Shown here in pieces: positions 50,957 through 60,395 of a stretch of 64,000 nucleotides of DNA; the first letter of the stretch is position 1; the number at the start of each line of letters is the position of its first letter. The DNA lies in assembly GCF_030124145.1 (NCBI RefSeq), contig NZ_JASKMS010000001.1, positions 496,001 to 560,000 on the forward strand, written 5' to 3'. The position numbers and the translations under genes are program-made. This stretch comes from Streptomyces sp. 378. Lineage in GTDB: Bacteria; Actinomycetota; Actinomycetes; Streptomycetales; Streptomycetaceae. The notes beneath the pieces are model-generated. The model worked only from the letters and a program-made list of their open reading frames with translations, searched no databases and was not told where the DNA came from.

Positions 50957-51949
50957 TCAGGCGCCCTGGGGGGCGGCGATCAGCAGGACCTTGCCGATGT
51001 GGCCGCTCTCCTCCACGACCCGGTGTGCGGCGGCAGCGTCCCGCATCGGGAGTTCGCGGTCGACGACCGGGCGCAGGTGACCGCCGGTGAACAGGGGCCA
51101 GACGTGCTCGCGTACGGCCGCGACGATGGCCGCCTTCTCCTCCAGGGGCCGGGCCCGCAGGGACGTCGCGCTGATGGCGGCGCGCTTGGCGAGCAGGGCG
51201 CCGATGTTCAGCTCGCCCTTCACTCCGCCCTGCATGCCGATGATCGCGAGCCGGCCGTTGACGGCGAGGGCCCGGACGTTGCGCTCCAGGTACTTGGCTC
51301 CCATGTTGTCGAGGATGACATCGGCCCCGGCGCCGTCCGTCGCCTTCCTGACCTCCTCGACGAAGTCCTGCTCGCGGTAGTTGACCAGGATGTCGGCACC
51401 CAGCTCGGCGCACCGCTCCAGCTTCTCCTTCGTACCGGCCGTCACGGCCACCCGCGCGCCGACGGCCTTGGCCAGCTGGATGGCCATCGTGCCGATGCCG
51501 CTGGAACCGCCGTGCACGAGGAGCGTCTCACCGGGACGCAGGTGGGCGACCATGAAGACGTTCGACCAGACCGTGCAGGTCACCTCGGGCAGCGCCGCGG
51601 CCTGGGTCAGACCGACGCCGTCGGGCACGGGCAGCAGCTGCCCGGCCGGGACGACCACCTTCTCGGCGTAACCGCCGCCGGACAGCAGCGCGCACACCTC
51701 GTCGCCGACGTTCCACCCGGAGACCCCGCTGCCGATCCCGGCGATCCGCCCGGAGCACTCCAGGCCGGGGTAGGGGGAGGCGTCGGGCGGTGGTTCGTAG
51801 AAGCCCTGGCGCTGAAGGATGTCGGCCCGGTTGACGGCGCCGGCCGCCACCTCGACCAGGACCTCGCCCTCGCCGGGGACGGGGTCCGGGACCTCGTCCC
51901 AGACCAGCGCCTCGGGCCCACCGGGTTCGGGAATCGTGATCGCATACAT
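50957..51949 (-). CDS. NADPH:quinone oxidoreductase, zinc-independent MDR superfamily
   Basis: 330 residues from ATG 51949 (MYAITIPEPGGPEALVWDEV). GroES-like domain, QOR signature NRADILQRQGFYEPPPDA, and Rossmann NADPH motif LVHGGSSGIGTMAIQLAK around residue 140. Conserved EVTCTVWSNVF matches the PIG3/TP53I3-like branch. No zinc-ligand Cys set, so it is the QOR rather than alcohol dehydrogenase type. Reduces quinones or enals in the cytoplasm. Monocistronic. Confidence 0.92.
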   Translation of the reverse strand: MYAITIPEPGGPEALVWDEVPDPVPGEGEVLVEVAAGAVNRADILQRQGFYEPPPDASPYPGLECSGRIAGIGSGVSGWNVGDEVCALLSGGGYAEKVVVPAGQLLPVPDGVGLTQAAALPEVTCTVWSNVFMVAHLRPGETLLVHGGSSGIGTMAIQLAKAVGARVAVTAGTKEKLERCAELGADILVNYREQDFVEEVRKATDGAGADVILDNMGAKYLERNVRALAVNGRLAIIGMQGGVKGELNIGALLAKRAAISATSLRARPLEEKAAIVAAVREHVWPLFTGGHLRPVVDRELPMRDAAAAHRVVEESGHIGKVLLIAAPQGA

Positions 51950-52118
51950 GCAAGGGACCGTACCCCTCGGTCCCGGGACCGAGTCCGCTCCGTCCGCGGG
52001 ACCACCGCTCCTGGGCCATCGGACCGGTCCGGGAGAAAACCGTGTGCGAGACCGATGAGTTTGCGCGACGGTGAAGGTCTCCCCATGCGTAGCCCAAGCA
52101 CGCGGAAGGACCCGAAGC

Positions 52119-53138
52119 ATGAGCACGCAGATGTCCGGCCTGGCGATCGAGACCGCGGGCCTGGTGAAAACGTTCGGCGAGACGAGGGCCGTCGACGGAG
52201 TCGACCTGTCCGTGCCCGCGGGCATGGTCTACGGCGTCCTCGGCCCGAACGGCGCCGGCAAGACCACCACCGTGAAGATGCTCGCCACCCTCCTGCGGCC
52301 GGACGGCGGCGAGGCACATGTCTTCGGCCACGACATCGTCCGCGAGGCGGACGAGGTGCGCGGCAGAGTCAGCCTCACGGGCCAGTACGCGTCGGTGGAC
52401 GAGGATCTCACCGGCACCGAGAACCTGGTGCTGCTGGGCCGGCTGCTCGGCCACCACAAGAAGGCCGCCCGCGCACGCGCCGGCCAGCTCCTGGAGGCCT
52501 TCGGGCTGACGGAGGCGGCCGCGAAGCAGGTCAAGCACTACTCGGGTGGCATGCGGCGCCGCATCGACATCGCCGCATCCATCCTCAACACCCCCGACCT
52601 GCTGTTCCTGGACGAGCCGACGACCGGTCTGGACCCGCGCAGCCGCAACCAGGTCTGGGACATCGTGCGGGCCGTCGTCGCCCAGGGCACCACCGTGCTG
52701 CTGACCACGCAGTATCTGGACGAGGCAGACCAGCTGGCGTCCCGGATCGCCGTCATCGACCGCGGCAAGGTGATCGCCGAGGGCACCAAGGGCGAGCTGA
52801 AGTCGTCCGTCGGCGCCGGGTCCGTCCATCTGCGCCTGCGCGATCCCGACCAGCGCGACCTCGCGGCCGACCTGCTGCGCCGCACCCTGGACGCGCGGGT
52901 GCAGCCGGAGCCCGACCCGGTGGCCCTCACCGCCCGTCTCGGCACGGCGGCGAGCGACGACTCGGCGGCCGAGCAGGCCGCCCGCGCGCTGAGCGAACTG
53001 GCCCGCGCCGGGATCACCGTCGACAACTTCTCGCTGGGCCAGCCCAGCCTTGACGAGGTGTTCCTCGCCCTCACCGGGCACGACACGCACGACACCTCCG
53101 ACCGCTCCGACGACCCGAAGGACGAGGTGGCGGCATGA
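52119..53138 (+). CDS. ABC exporter ATPase (DrrA-like)
   Basis: 339 residues from ATG 52119 with GGAAGGA ten bases upstream. Walker [12 protein letters not shown]-loop in [14 protein letters not shown], signature [10 protein letters not shown], Walker [13 protein letters not shown], and H-loop-like [13 protein letters not shown] (Gln in place of the usual His, as in DrrA-type ATPases). The C-terminal 90 residues are the DrrA regulatory extension. It powers export of an unknown drug or lipid with the coupled permease. Confidence 0.93.
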   Translation: MSTQMSGLAIETAGLVKTFGETRAVDGVDLSVPAGMVYGVLGPNGAGKTTTVKMLATLLRPDGGEAHVFGHDIVREADEVRGRVSLTGQYASVDEDLTGTENLVLLGRLLGHHKKAARARAGQLLEAFGLTEAAAKQVKHYSGGMRRRIDIAASILNTPDLLFLDEPTTGLDPRSRNQVWDIVRAVVAQGTTVLLTTQYLDEADQLASRIAVIDRGKVIAEGTKGELKSSVGAGSVHLRLRDPDQRDLAADLLRRTLDARVQPEPDPVALTARLGTAASDDSAAEQAARALSELARAGITVDNFSLGQPSLDEVFLALTGHDTHDTSDRSDDPKDEVAA

Positions 53139-53983
53139 GCACCGCGACGACTACCGAGAACAAGGAACTCGCCCCGGTCAGCGCCGAGTCCCTGGCCGCG
53201 CTGCTCGTCTCCAAGGACCGGCCGCCGCGGCCGAGCGCCTGGTCGGCGTCGATGACCTTCGGCTGGCGGTCGATCCTCAAGATCAAGCACGTGCCGGAGC
53301 AGCTCTTCGACGTCACCGCGTTCCCGATCATGATGGTGCTGATGTACACATACCTGTTCGGCGGGGCGCTGGCCGGCTCGCCGAAGGAGTACATCCAGTT
53401 CCTGCTGCCGGGCATCCTCGTGATGTCGGTCGTGATGATCACCATGTACACGGGTGTCTCCGTGAACACCGACATCGAGAAGGGCGTCTTCGACCGGTTC
53501 CGCAGCCTGCCGATCTGGCGGCCGTCGACGATGGTCGGCTACCTGCTCGGCGACGCCCTGCGCTACACGATCGCGTCGATCGTGATGCTCACCGTCGGCA
53601 TCATCCTGGGCTACCGGCCGGACGGCGGGGTAGCCGGTGTGCTCGCCGGGATCGCCCTGCTGGTGGCCTTCTCGTTCGCCTTCTCGTGGATCTGGACGAT
53701 GTTCGGGCTGCTGCTGCGCACCGAGAAGTCGGTGATGGGCGTCAGCATGATGGTGATCTTCCCGCTCACGTTCCTGTCCAACGTGTTCGTGGACCCGAAG
53801 ACCATGCCGGGCTGGTTGCAGGCGTTCGTCAACAACAGCCCCATCACCCATCTGGCGTCGGCGGTGCGCGGCCTGATGGGCGGTGACTGGCCGGCCGACG
53901 AGGTCGCCTGGTCGCTGGGCTGGGCGGCCCTGTTCGTGCTGGTCTTCGGACCGGTCACGATGCGGCTGTACAACCGGAAGTAG
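53135..53983 (+). CDS. ABC-2 type exporter permease (DrrB-like)
   Basis: 282 residues from ATG 53135, overlapping the ATPase stop (ATGA). Six membrane helices after a 45-residue cytoplasmic start; the ABC-2 motif is at [20 protein letters not shown] and [20 protein letters not shown], with [24 protein letters not shown] near the end, a very conserved DrrB/ABC-2 segment. Forms the channel with the ATPase. A bidirectional hairpin follows at 54005-54041. Confidence 0.93.
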   Translation: MSTATTTENKELAPVSAESLAALLVSKDRPPRPSAWSASMTFGWRSILKIKHVPEQLFDVTAFPIMMVLMYTYLFGGALAGSPKEYIQFLLPGILVMSVVMITMYTGVSVNTDIEKGVFDRFRSLPIWRPSTMVGYLLGDALRYTIASIVMLTVGIILGYRPDGGVAGVLAGIALLVAFSFAFSWIWTMFGLLLRTEKSVMGVSMMVIFPLTFLSNVFVDPKTMPGWLQAFVNNSPITHLASAVRGLMGGDWPADEVAWSLGWAALFVLVFGPVTMRLYNRK

Positions 53984-54004
53984 TTCCCGGCCTTTCGGGC
54001 CCTG

Positions 54005-54041
54005 GCCGGCCGTCGCGCACCGAACGGTGCGGGCGGCCGGC
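54005..54041. terminator. Bidirectional hairpin between exporter and K+ channel genes
   Basis: GCCGGCCG...CGCACC and GGTGCG...CGGCCGGC form a long stem with a small internal bulge, between the two convergent stops. Confidence 0.65.
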
Positions 54042-54056
54042 TGTTCGCTCTGCTCG

Positions 54057-55172
54057 TCAGTTGCGGGGCATCGGGGGCATCGGGCGGACGTCCGGCGCGA
54101 TCTGGGTGGCCGGAGTCTTCCGCACGATGGTGATGAGCCGGTCGGTCAGCTCCAGTTTCCCGACGGCCGCGTCGTCGTAGCCGAGCACCCGATGACCGCG
54201 TATGACGCTCACGACCAGGTCGGCGATCTCCCTCGGCGCCTTGCCCACCTCGGCCTTGACGACCGGCCGCTCCACGATGTCGAGCCCGCTGCCCTGCTGG
54301 ATGAGGTCCTCCAGCACCATGCCGGCCGACGGGCTGAGCACGGAGAGGCCGAGCAGCCGACCGGCGGCGCTGGCGCTGGTGATGACAGCGTCGGCACCGG
54401 ACTGCTTCAGCAGCGGCGCGTTCTCCTCCTCGCGCACGGCGGCCACGATGTTCGCCCCGCGGTTGAGCTGCCGTGCCGTCAGTGCCACCAGGACCGCCGT
54501 GTCGTCGCGCTGGGTCGCGATGATGATCTGCCGGGCCTTGTGCACCTCTGCCTGCTTGAGGACCTCGCTGCGCGTCGCGTCTCCGACGATCCCCGCGTAC
54601 CCCTCGGCCGTCGCGGCGTCGATCACCTTGGAACTGGGGTCGACCACGACGACCTGTTCCTTCTTCAGTCCCGTCGCGCAGACGGTCCGGATCGCCGACC
54701 TGCCCTTCGTGCCGAATCCGATGACGACGGTGTGATCGCGCAACGTGGACCTCCAGCGGGTCAGTCGCCACTCCTCCCGAGTGCGTTCGGTGAGGGCTTC
54801 GAGTGTGGTGCCGACCAGGATGATCAGGAACAGCACACGCAGGGGCGTGATGACGAGGATATTCGTCAGCCGGGCGCCGTCACTGGCGGGAATGATGTCA
54901 CCGTAGCCGGTGGTGGAGAGAGTGACGGTCGCGTAGTAGAAGGCGTCGAGGAGGTCGACGCCGCCGCCCGCGTTGTCGCTGTAGCCGTCGCGGTCGGCGT
55001 AGACGATCAGCGCGGTCGAGACGAGGACCACCAGTGCCATCGACAACCGTCTGGCGACCTGGCGGACCGGGTGCTCCACCAGTTTCTTCGGGAGCTTCAC
55101 CCGATGGGTCACCAGATGCTCGTCGGCCTGTCGGGCGATCGCGTCCTGGCCCGGAAGTTTCACGTGAAACAC
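54057..55172 (-). CDS. Two-TM potassium channel with RCK/TrkA-N domain
   Basis: 371 residues from GTG 55172 (MFHVKLPGQD). TM1 (ALVVLVSTALIVYA), pore helix and filter TLSTTGYGD with the signature TxGYGD, TM2 (NILVITPLRVLFLIILVGTT), and cytoplasmic RCK_N domain (VVIGFGTKGRSAIRTVC, DPSSKVIDAATAEGYAGIVG) followed by an RCK_C-like region. This is a ligand-gated K+ channel of the MthK/Kch type. The first five codons are part of a parS site, and the start overlaps the stop of moeA by 13 bases, which makes them co-transcribed. Confidence 0.94.
   Translation of the reverse strand: MFHVKLPGQDAIARQADEHLVTHRVKLPKKLVEHPVRQVARRLSMALVVLVSTALIVYADRDGYSDNAGGGVDLLDAFYYATVTLSTTGYGDIIPASDGARLTNILVITPLRVLFLIILVGTTLEALTERTREEWRLTRWRSTLRDHTVVIGFGTKGRSAIRTVCATGLKKEQVVVVDPSSKVIDAATAEGYAGIVGDATRSEVLKQAEVHKARQIIIATQRDDTAVLVALTARQLNRGANIVAAVREEENAPLLKQSGADAVITSASAAGRLLGLSVLSPSAGMVLEDLIQQGSGLDIVERPVVKAEVGKAPREIADLVVSVIRGHRVLGYDDAAVGKLELTDRLITIVRKTPATQIAPDVRPMPPMPRN
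55156..55171. other. Second parS site, inside coding sequence
   Basis: On the minus strand TGTTTCACGTGAAACT, the same 15-of-16 match as at 24158. It overlaps codons 1-6 of the K+ channel gene and the moeA stop codon. The two sites are 31 kb apart. Confidence 0.9.
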
Positions 55173-56548
55173 ACCCCGATTCCTCCGGACGCCCAGGGTA
55201 GGTCCAGCAGTTCCGTCTCCTGACCCGGGCGGGCGCCGCCCGGCTGTACGACGGCCAGCGCGTCGGCGGCCGCGATGCCGCGCAGCATGGCGGGGCCGTT
55301 GTAGTGCAGCGGCACCGCCTCGTCGCCGCGCAGGACGACGGGGACGAGCCGGGTGTCGTGCGGGTGCCCGTGCACGGCGTCCCGCAGCGGCATCGTGTAC
55401 GGCTCCGGGGCCGCGCGGGCGGCGAGGATCCGCAGCAGCGGCTCGGCGAGCGTCAGCAGGCCGGAGACGGCGGCGAGCGGATTGCCCGGGAGTCCCACGA
55501 GGTGCTGCGTCTCCGTGACGCGGGCCAGCAGCATGGGGTGGCCCGGGCGCACCTCCACGCCGTCCACGAGGAGTTCGGCGCCGATCCGGCTGAGGGTGGG
55601 GTGGACGTGGTCGAGGGGGCCCGCCGCGGTGCCGCCGGTGGTGAGGATGACATCGGCGCCGGAGGTGGTGACGGCCCGGTGCAGGGCATCGGCGTCGTCG
55701 CGGATGCGCCGGACGGCGGTGACCTCTGCGCCGAGCGCCCGCAGCCAGGGTGGCAGCATCGGGCCGAGCGCGTCCCGGATCAGGCCGTCGCGCGGCAGTC
55801 CCTGGGTGAGCAACTCATCGCCGAGGACGAGGACTTCGACGCGCGTCCGGGGGACCGCGCTGACGGTGTCGTATCCGGCCGCCGCCGCGAGCCCGAGGAC
55901 GGCCGGGGTGATGAGGGTGCCGGCGGCGAGGAGCTGATCGCCGGTGCGGCACTCCTGGCCGCGCGGGCGGATGTCCTGGCCGGGGACGACGTCCCGGGTC
56001 GCGTGCAGGCGGCCCTTGTCGTCCGTGCGGCCGTGCTCGCTGCGCAGGACGGCGGTGGTGTCCGGGGGGATGCGAGCACCGGTGGCGATCCGGACGGCCT
56101 CACCGTCGGTGAGGGGCGCGGGCGCGGCATGACCGGCGAGGACGCCCTCCTCCCGCACGTGCCATGGGGCGGGACCGCAGACCGCCCAGCCGTCCATCGC
56201 GGAGGTGTCGAAGGAGGGGAGGTCGGTGAGGGCGTCGAGCGGCGTGGCCAGGGTCAGGCCGAGGGCGGTGTCGAGGGGCGCGGAGACCGGGGCGCGTCGG
56301 GCGGCCCGGGCGGCGTCGCGGCCGGCGCGTTCCGCGAGGGCCCGCGCCTCGGGCCAGGGGGTGGCGCGGTGGCGGGTGCCGGGCCGGTCGGAGGGGTCCG
56401 GCCGGTGGGGGGCGCGGGCGCCGTCCGTCCCGCCTCGTGCCGTGGGGTCGGGCAGGTGGTTGCCGTTGCTGTTCTTCACGAGGGCGAGCACCTCCTCCAC
56501 GTCGAGGTCCTCGGCGTCCTCACCGGCACGGGCGCCGTGCGGGGTCAT
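55160..56548 (-). CDS. moeA: Molybdopterin molybdenumtransferase
   Basis: 462 residues from ATG 56548 (MTPHGARAGEDAEDLD), longer than the usual 400 because of a 60-residue disordered start. MoeA motifs: FDTSAMDGWAVCG, IATGARIPPDTTAV, GQDIRPRGQECRTGDQ, VLVLGDELL and LTTGGTAAGPLDHVHP (the MPT-binding GG-T-AG loop), then PGNPLAAVSGLLTL. It inserts molybdate into adenylylated molybdopterin. It overlaps the mobA-like stop by four bases upstream and the K+ channel start downstream. The combination mobA-moeA without moaA or moaC here implies the rest lies elsewhere. Confidence 0.92.
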   Translation of the reverse strand: MTPHGARAGEDAEDLDVEEVLALVKNSNGNHLPDPTARGGTDGARAPHRPDPSDRPGTRHRATPWPEARALAERAGRDAARAARRAPVSAPLDTALGLTLATPLDALTDLPSFDTSAMDGWAVCGPAPWHVREEGVLAGHAAPAPLTDGEAVRIATGARIPPDTTAVLRSEHGRTDDKGRLHATRDVVPGQDIRPRGQECRTGDQLLAAGTLITPAVLGLAAAAGYDTVSAVPRTRVEVLVLGDELLTQGLPRDGLIRDALGPMLPPWLRALGAEVTAVRRIRDDADALHRAVTTSGADVILTTGGTAAGPLDHVHPTLSRIGAELLVDGVEVRPGHPMLLARVTETQHLVGLPGNPLAAVSGLLTLAEPLLRILAARAAPEPYTMPLRDAVHGHPHDTRLVPVVLRGDEAVPLHYNGPAMLRGIAAADALAVVQPGGARPGQETELLDLPWASGGIGVCFT

Positions 56549-57528
56549 CCGGCGTCCGGGCGGGTGTCGGGCGTGGCGTCGGGGGCCACATCGCCCTGGG
56601 GGGCCTGTGGCGCGGCGGCGGGCGGCCGGTCCCCGGAGGCGCTCTCCTCCTCCCAGCGGATGGCGAGGGCGGCGGCCTTGCGGGCGGCTTCGGCGACCGC
56701 TTCGGGTCCTCCGCCGGCCTGCGCGGCCGCGTAGCCGACGAGGAAGGTGGTCAGCGGCGCCGCGGGCCGGGCCACACCGTGGGCGGCGTCGCGGGCGAGG
56801 TCGAGCAGGCCGCGGGTGTCGACATCGAGGTCGATCCCGAGTTCGTCCTTGACGGCGGAAATCCATTCATCCAACACGTGCCCATGCTCCCTGATGCGTG
56901 CCCTGGCGGTGGCGATGTCGTCCCAGGTGTCGCAGTCGAAGGACGCGACGGGGTCGGAGACGCGGGTGAGGTTCAGCTCGGCGGTGAGACGTTGCAGGGG
57001 AAGACCGGCGAGAGCGCCGTGCCGGGCGGCGAGGCGCGCGAGCTCCTCGCGCAGCCGCGGCGCTCGGTAGGCGGCCACGAGCGGCTGGTCACGGCCGTCG
57101 GGGTCGGTCAGCAGCACGCCGTCGGTGCCGCTCTCCCGCAGCACGCTCAGCAGGCGGCCGACGGTCGCGTCCCGGAGGAACGGCAGGTCGGCGGAGAGCA
57201 CCACCACATGCTCGGCCGTGGTGTGGCGGAGCCCGGCGTCGAGCGCGGCGAGCGGTCCACCGCCCGGCGGGTCCTCGCGCGCCCAGGTGACGGGCCGTGC
57301 GGTCGGCCGGGGCGCGGCGACGACGACGGTGCTCCGGGCGCCGCCGCAGGCGGCGAGCACCCGGTCGAGCAGGGCCCGCCCGCCCACGCGCACACCGGGT
57401 TTGTCGGTGCCGCCGAGGCGCCGGGCCGCGCCACCGGCGAGCACGACGGCGTCGTACCCGGCGCGGTCCGTCCCCTGGGCGGGGCCGGTGCCGACGCCGG
57501 GTTCACCGGGGTGCTCGTAGGCGGTCAC
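56545..57528 (-). CDS. mobA: MobA-like nucleotidyltransferase fused to a DUF6457 domain
   Basis: 327 residues from GTG 57528 (VTAYEHPGEPGVG). N-terminal NTP_transf_3 domain: AVVLAGGAARRLGGTDKP, GPLAALDAGLRHT, VVVLSADLPFLRD and FDCDTWDDIATARAR, as in molybdenum cofactor guanylyltransferase. The last about 100 residues (HVLDEWISAVKDELGIDLDV, TFLVGYAAAQAGGGPEA) correspond to the separate DUF6457 domain of actinobacteria, followed by a Pro/Ala tail. It attaches GMP to Mo-molybdopterin. Operon with moeA. Functions of the fused domain are unknown. Confidence 0.85.
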   Translation of the reverse strand: MTAYEHPGEPGVGTGPAQGTDRAGYDAVVLAGGAARRLGGTDKPGVRVGGRALLDRVLAACGGARSTVVVAAPRPTARPVTWAREDPPGGGPLAALDAGLRHTTAEHVVVLSADLPFLRDATVGRLLSVLRESGTDGVLLTDPDGRDQPLVAAYRAPRLREELARLAARHGALAGLPLQRLTAELNLTRVSDPVASFDCDTWDDIATARARIREHGHVLDEWISAVKDELGIDLDVDTRGLLDLARDAAHGVARPAAPLTTFLVGYAAAQAGGGPEAVAEAARKAAALAIRWEEESASGDRPPAAAPQAPQGDVAPDATPDTRPDAG

Positions 57529-57649
57529 CCCCCGAGTATGCGCGGCCCCGCGATCACAGGGAACGCGGGGGGAACCGACACGATCACGGGACGCGGATCC
57601 GGTACTGAACAGGAATCCCGGCCTCCGCGCCGCCGGTACAGCGTCCGCC

Positions 57650-57915
57650 TGCATGACAGGCAGCACAGCGCCCGCGCGGCCGGCACAGCGCCCGCACGGC
57701 CGGCACGGCGCCCGCGCCGCTGGCACAGCGTCCGCACGGCAAACGGCGCCCGCACGGCAAGCACGGCATCCGCGCGGGATTCGCTGCGGCCTGACGCGAG
57801 CCGCTGCGGCAGGTCGGCAGCCCCTGCGGTCGGACGCAAGCCCTTGCGGTTGCAAGGAAATCCCCGCAGCCGGACGCAAGCCGCTGTGGCCGGTCGGAAG
57901 CTCCTGCGGCCGGTC
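57650..57915. repeat. Two degenerate tandem-repeat arrays upstream of mobA
   Basis: First array (57650-57780): about six units of roughly 18-20 bases resembling CGGCACAGCGCCCGCACGGC. Second array (57785-57915): units such as CGGACGCAAGCCGCTGCGG. They fill the gap between bkdC2 and mobA (57529-57918), which otherwise holds no gene. No dyad consistent with a CRISPR is present. Confidence 0.7.
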
Positions 57916-57918
57916 GGG

Positions 57919-59391
57919 TCAGAGCGTCCGCAGCAGTACCGCCGGCTGTTCCACGCAGTCCGCCACGTACCGCAGGAACCCGCCCGCCACGCCGCCGTCG
58001 CACACCCGGTGGTCGAAGGTGAGCGAGAGCTGGACGACCTGCCGCACCGCCAGCTCGCCCTCGTGCACCCACGGCTTGGGGACGATGCGGCCGACGCCGA
58101 GCATGGCGGCCTCGGGGTGGTTGATGATCGGGGTGGAGCCGTCGACGCCGAAGACGCCGTAGTTGTTCAGCGTGAACGTGCCGCCGGTCAGCTCGGCGGG
58201 TGTCAGCGTCCCCGTCCGGCCGGCCTCGGTCAGCCGGACGAACTCGGCGGTCAGCGACTCGGCGTCCCGCGCCTGCGCGTCCCGCACGACCGGGACGACG
58301 AGACCCCTCTCGGTCTGCGCCGCGAAGCCCAGGTGCACCTGGTCGAACCGGACGATCTCCCTGGCCTGGGCGTCGACCGTGGAGTTGAGCTCGGGGAAGC
58401 GGGCGAGGGCCGCCGTGCAGATCCGGGCCAGCAGGGCCAAGAGGGAGATCTTCGGTCCGCCGGCCGCGTTCATGGCCGTACGCGCCCGCATGAGCTCCGT
58501 GGCGTCGGCGTCCACCCAGCAGGTGGCGTCGGGGATCTCGCGGCGACTGCGCGCCAGCTTGTCGGCGACGGCGCCGCGGATGCCCTTGAGCGGGGTGCGG
58601 ATCTCGCCGGGGGCCGCAGTGGAGGAGGCGCCCGAAGGCGCGGAGGTCTGCGGCGGGCCCGGGTGCGGCTCGGCCGGGGAGGTCGTGACACCCTGCTCCG
58701 CGGCCCGCAGGGCGTACTCCACGTCGGCCCGCAGGATCAGCCCGTCGGGGCCGGACCCGGTCAGCTCCCGCAGGTTCAGGCCGTTCTGGCGTGCGAGCCG
58801 GCGTACCAGGGGCGAGATCACGGGGACGGGTCCGTCGTCCGTCGCGAGGCCGCCGGCCTGCCCGTTCACCGTCGTCGCGGCATCGCCGGCCTGCCGGTCC
58901 ATCGTCGTCGCGGGGCCCGTGGCCTGCGCGTGCCCCGGGGCAGCGGCGGCGTCGGTCCGCCCGTTCACCGACCCGGGCACACCGGTCTGCCCGGCTGCCG
59001 CGGACGTGCCGGACACCGGCCGCTCCTGCCGGACCCGGCGGCGCCGCGCGGGCGCATCGGAGGTGCCGTAACCGACCAGGACGTTGCCCGAGCCCTGGGA
59101 GCCGGTGTCCCCGGCCTTGGTGTCCCCGGCGGCGGAGGCCGGCCGCTCCCCCACCGCCACCGTGATCAGCGGTGCGCCGACGGGCAGTTCCGTGCCCTCC
59201 TCGCCGAAGCGGGCGGTGACCACGCCGCCGTAGGGGCAGGGCACCTCGACCATGGCCTTGGCCGTCTCGACCTCGACGACCGGCTGGTCGATGGCGACCA
59301 CGTCACCGACCTCGACCAGCCAGCGCACGATCTCCGCCTCGGTGAGCCCCTCCCCGAGGTCGGGCAGCTTGAACTCAAGCACCTGTGCCAT
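57919..59391 (-). CDS. bkdC2: Branched-chain 2-oxoacid dehydrogenase E2, second copy
   Basis: 490 residues from ATG 59391, sharing one base with the E1beta stop. One lipoyl domain (lysine 45 in VEVETAKAMVEVP), a long Ala/Gly/Thr linker (about 80-200), subunit-binding domain (PLVRRLARQNGLNLREL), and catalytic domain with LTFDHRVCDG (His461, Asp465). It differs from bkdC1 in linker and catalytic details (Cys before Asp). It carries acyl groups to CoA for starter-unit synthesis. Last gene of the second bkd operon. Confidence 0.93.
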   Translation of the reverse strand: MAQVLEFKLPDLGEGLTEAEIVRWLVEVGDVVAIDQPVVEVETAKAMVEVPCPYGGVVTARFGEEGTELPVGAPLITVAVGERPASAAGDTKAGDTGSQGSGNVLVGYGTSDAPARRRRVRQERPVSGTSAAAGQTGVPGSVNGRTDAAAAPGHAQATGPATTMDRQAGDAATTVNGQAGGLATDDGPVPVISPLVRRLARQNGLNLRELTGSGPDGLILRADVEYALRAAEQGVTTSPAEPHPGPPQTSAPSGASSTAAPGEIRTPLKGIRGAVADKLARSRREIPDATCWVDADATELMRARTAMNAAGGPKISLLALLARICTAALARFPELNSTVDAQAREIVRFDQVHLGFAAQTERGLVVPVVRDAQARDAESLTAEFVRLTEAGRTGTLTPAELTGGTFTLNNYGVFGVDGSTPIINHPEAAMLGVGRIVPKPWVHEGELAVRQVVQLSLTFDHRVCDGGVAGGFLRYVADCVEQPAVLLRTL

Positions 59392-60395
59392 CAGCTCTCG
59401 GCCTCCCACTGAAGACGCCCCACGGCGTCCAGGATCCGGTCCACACCGGGCAGGTGGTGGCGCTCCAGCATCGGCGGCGGGTACGGGACGTCGAACCCGG
59501 CCACGCGCAGCACCGGCGCCTCCAGGTGGTGGAAGCAGCGCTCCGTGACCCGGGCCGCGATCTCCCCGCCCGGGCCCCCGAAGGAACCCGACTCGTGGAC
59601 GACGACCGCGCGTCCCGTCCGCCGCACCGAGGCGCACACCGTCTCGTCGTCGAACGGCACCAGGGAGCGCAGATCGACCACTTCGAGGTCCCAGCCCTCG
59701 GCCCGGGCCGCCTCGGCCGCCTCCATGCAGACGGGTACGGACGGCCCGTACGTGATGAGCGTGGCGCTCCGGCCGGGGCGCCGCACCACCGCGCGGCCGA
59801 TCGGCTCGATGGGCGCCGGCTCCTCGGGGTTCCAGGAGTCCTTCGACCAGTACAGCCGCTTCGGCTCCAGGAAGACGACCGGGTCGTCGGAGGCGATGGC
59901 GGCGCGCAGCAGCCCGTAGGCGTCCGCGACGGTGGCGGGCGTGACGACATGGAGCCCCGGAGTCGCCATGTAGTACGCCTCGGAGGAGTCGCTGTGGTGC
60001 TCGACGCCACCGATGCCGCCGCCGTAGGGGACGCGGATGGTGATCGGCAGGGGCATCCTGCCGCGGGTGCGGTTGCGGGTGCGGGCCACGTGCGAGATGA
60101 GCTGCTCGAACGCCGGGTAGGCGAACGCGTCGAACTGCATCTCCACGACCGGGCGCAGGCCGTACATGGCCATGCCCACTGCCGTGCCGAGGATGCCCGC
60201 CTCGGCGAGCGGGGTGTCCGTGCAGCGGTCCTCGCCGAACTCCTTGGCGAGTCCGTCGGTGACGCGGAAGACACCGCCGAGGGTGCCGACGTCCTCGCCC
60301 ATGACGTGCACGGCGGGGTCGGCGGCCATGGCGTCGCGCAGCGCGCGCGTGAGGGCCTGCGCCATGGTGGCCGGCTTGACGGCGACGGTGGTCAT
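59391..60395 (-). CDS. bkdB2: Branched-chain 2-oxoacid dehydrogenase E1 beta, second copy
   Basis: 334 residues from ATG 60395, overlapping the E1alpha stop (ATGA). Motifs HVMGEDVGTLGGVFRVTDGL, DTPLAEAGILGTAVGMAM, RVPYGGGIGGVEHHSDSSEA and VVVHESGSFGGPGGEI match BkdB. It is clearly a paralogue of the product at 42344, with differences such as LYWSKDSWNPEE for RYWDKGEVNTEA. Partners with the product of the upstream gene in E1. Confidence 0.93.
   Translation of the reverse strand: MTTVAVKPATMAQALTRALRDAMAADPAVHVMGEDVGTLGGVFRVTDGLAKEFGEDRCTDTPLAEAGILGTAVGMAMYGLRPVVEMQFDAFAYPAFEQLISHVARTRNRTRGRMPLPITIRVPYGGGIGGVEHHSDSSEAYYMATPGLHVVTPATVADAYGLLRAAIASDDPVVFLEPKRLYWSKDSWNPEEPAPIEPIGRAVVRRPGRSATLITYGPSVPVCMEAAEAARAEGWDLEVVDLRSLVPFDDETVCASVRRTGRAVVVHESGSFGGPGGEIAARVTERCFHHLEAPVLRVAGFDVPYPPPMLERHHLPGVDRILDAVGRLQWEAES

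Noticed and set aside
57650-57915. CRISPR-like array
   Set aside because: Units are short, degenerate and without unique spacers or a dyad; no cas genes nearby.
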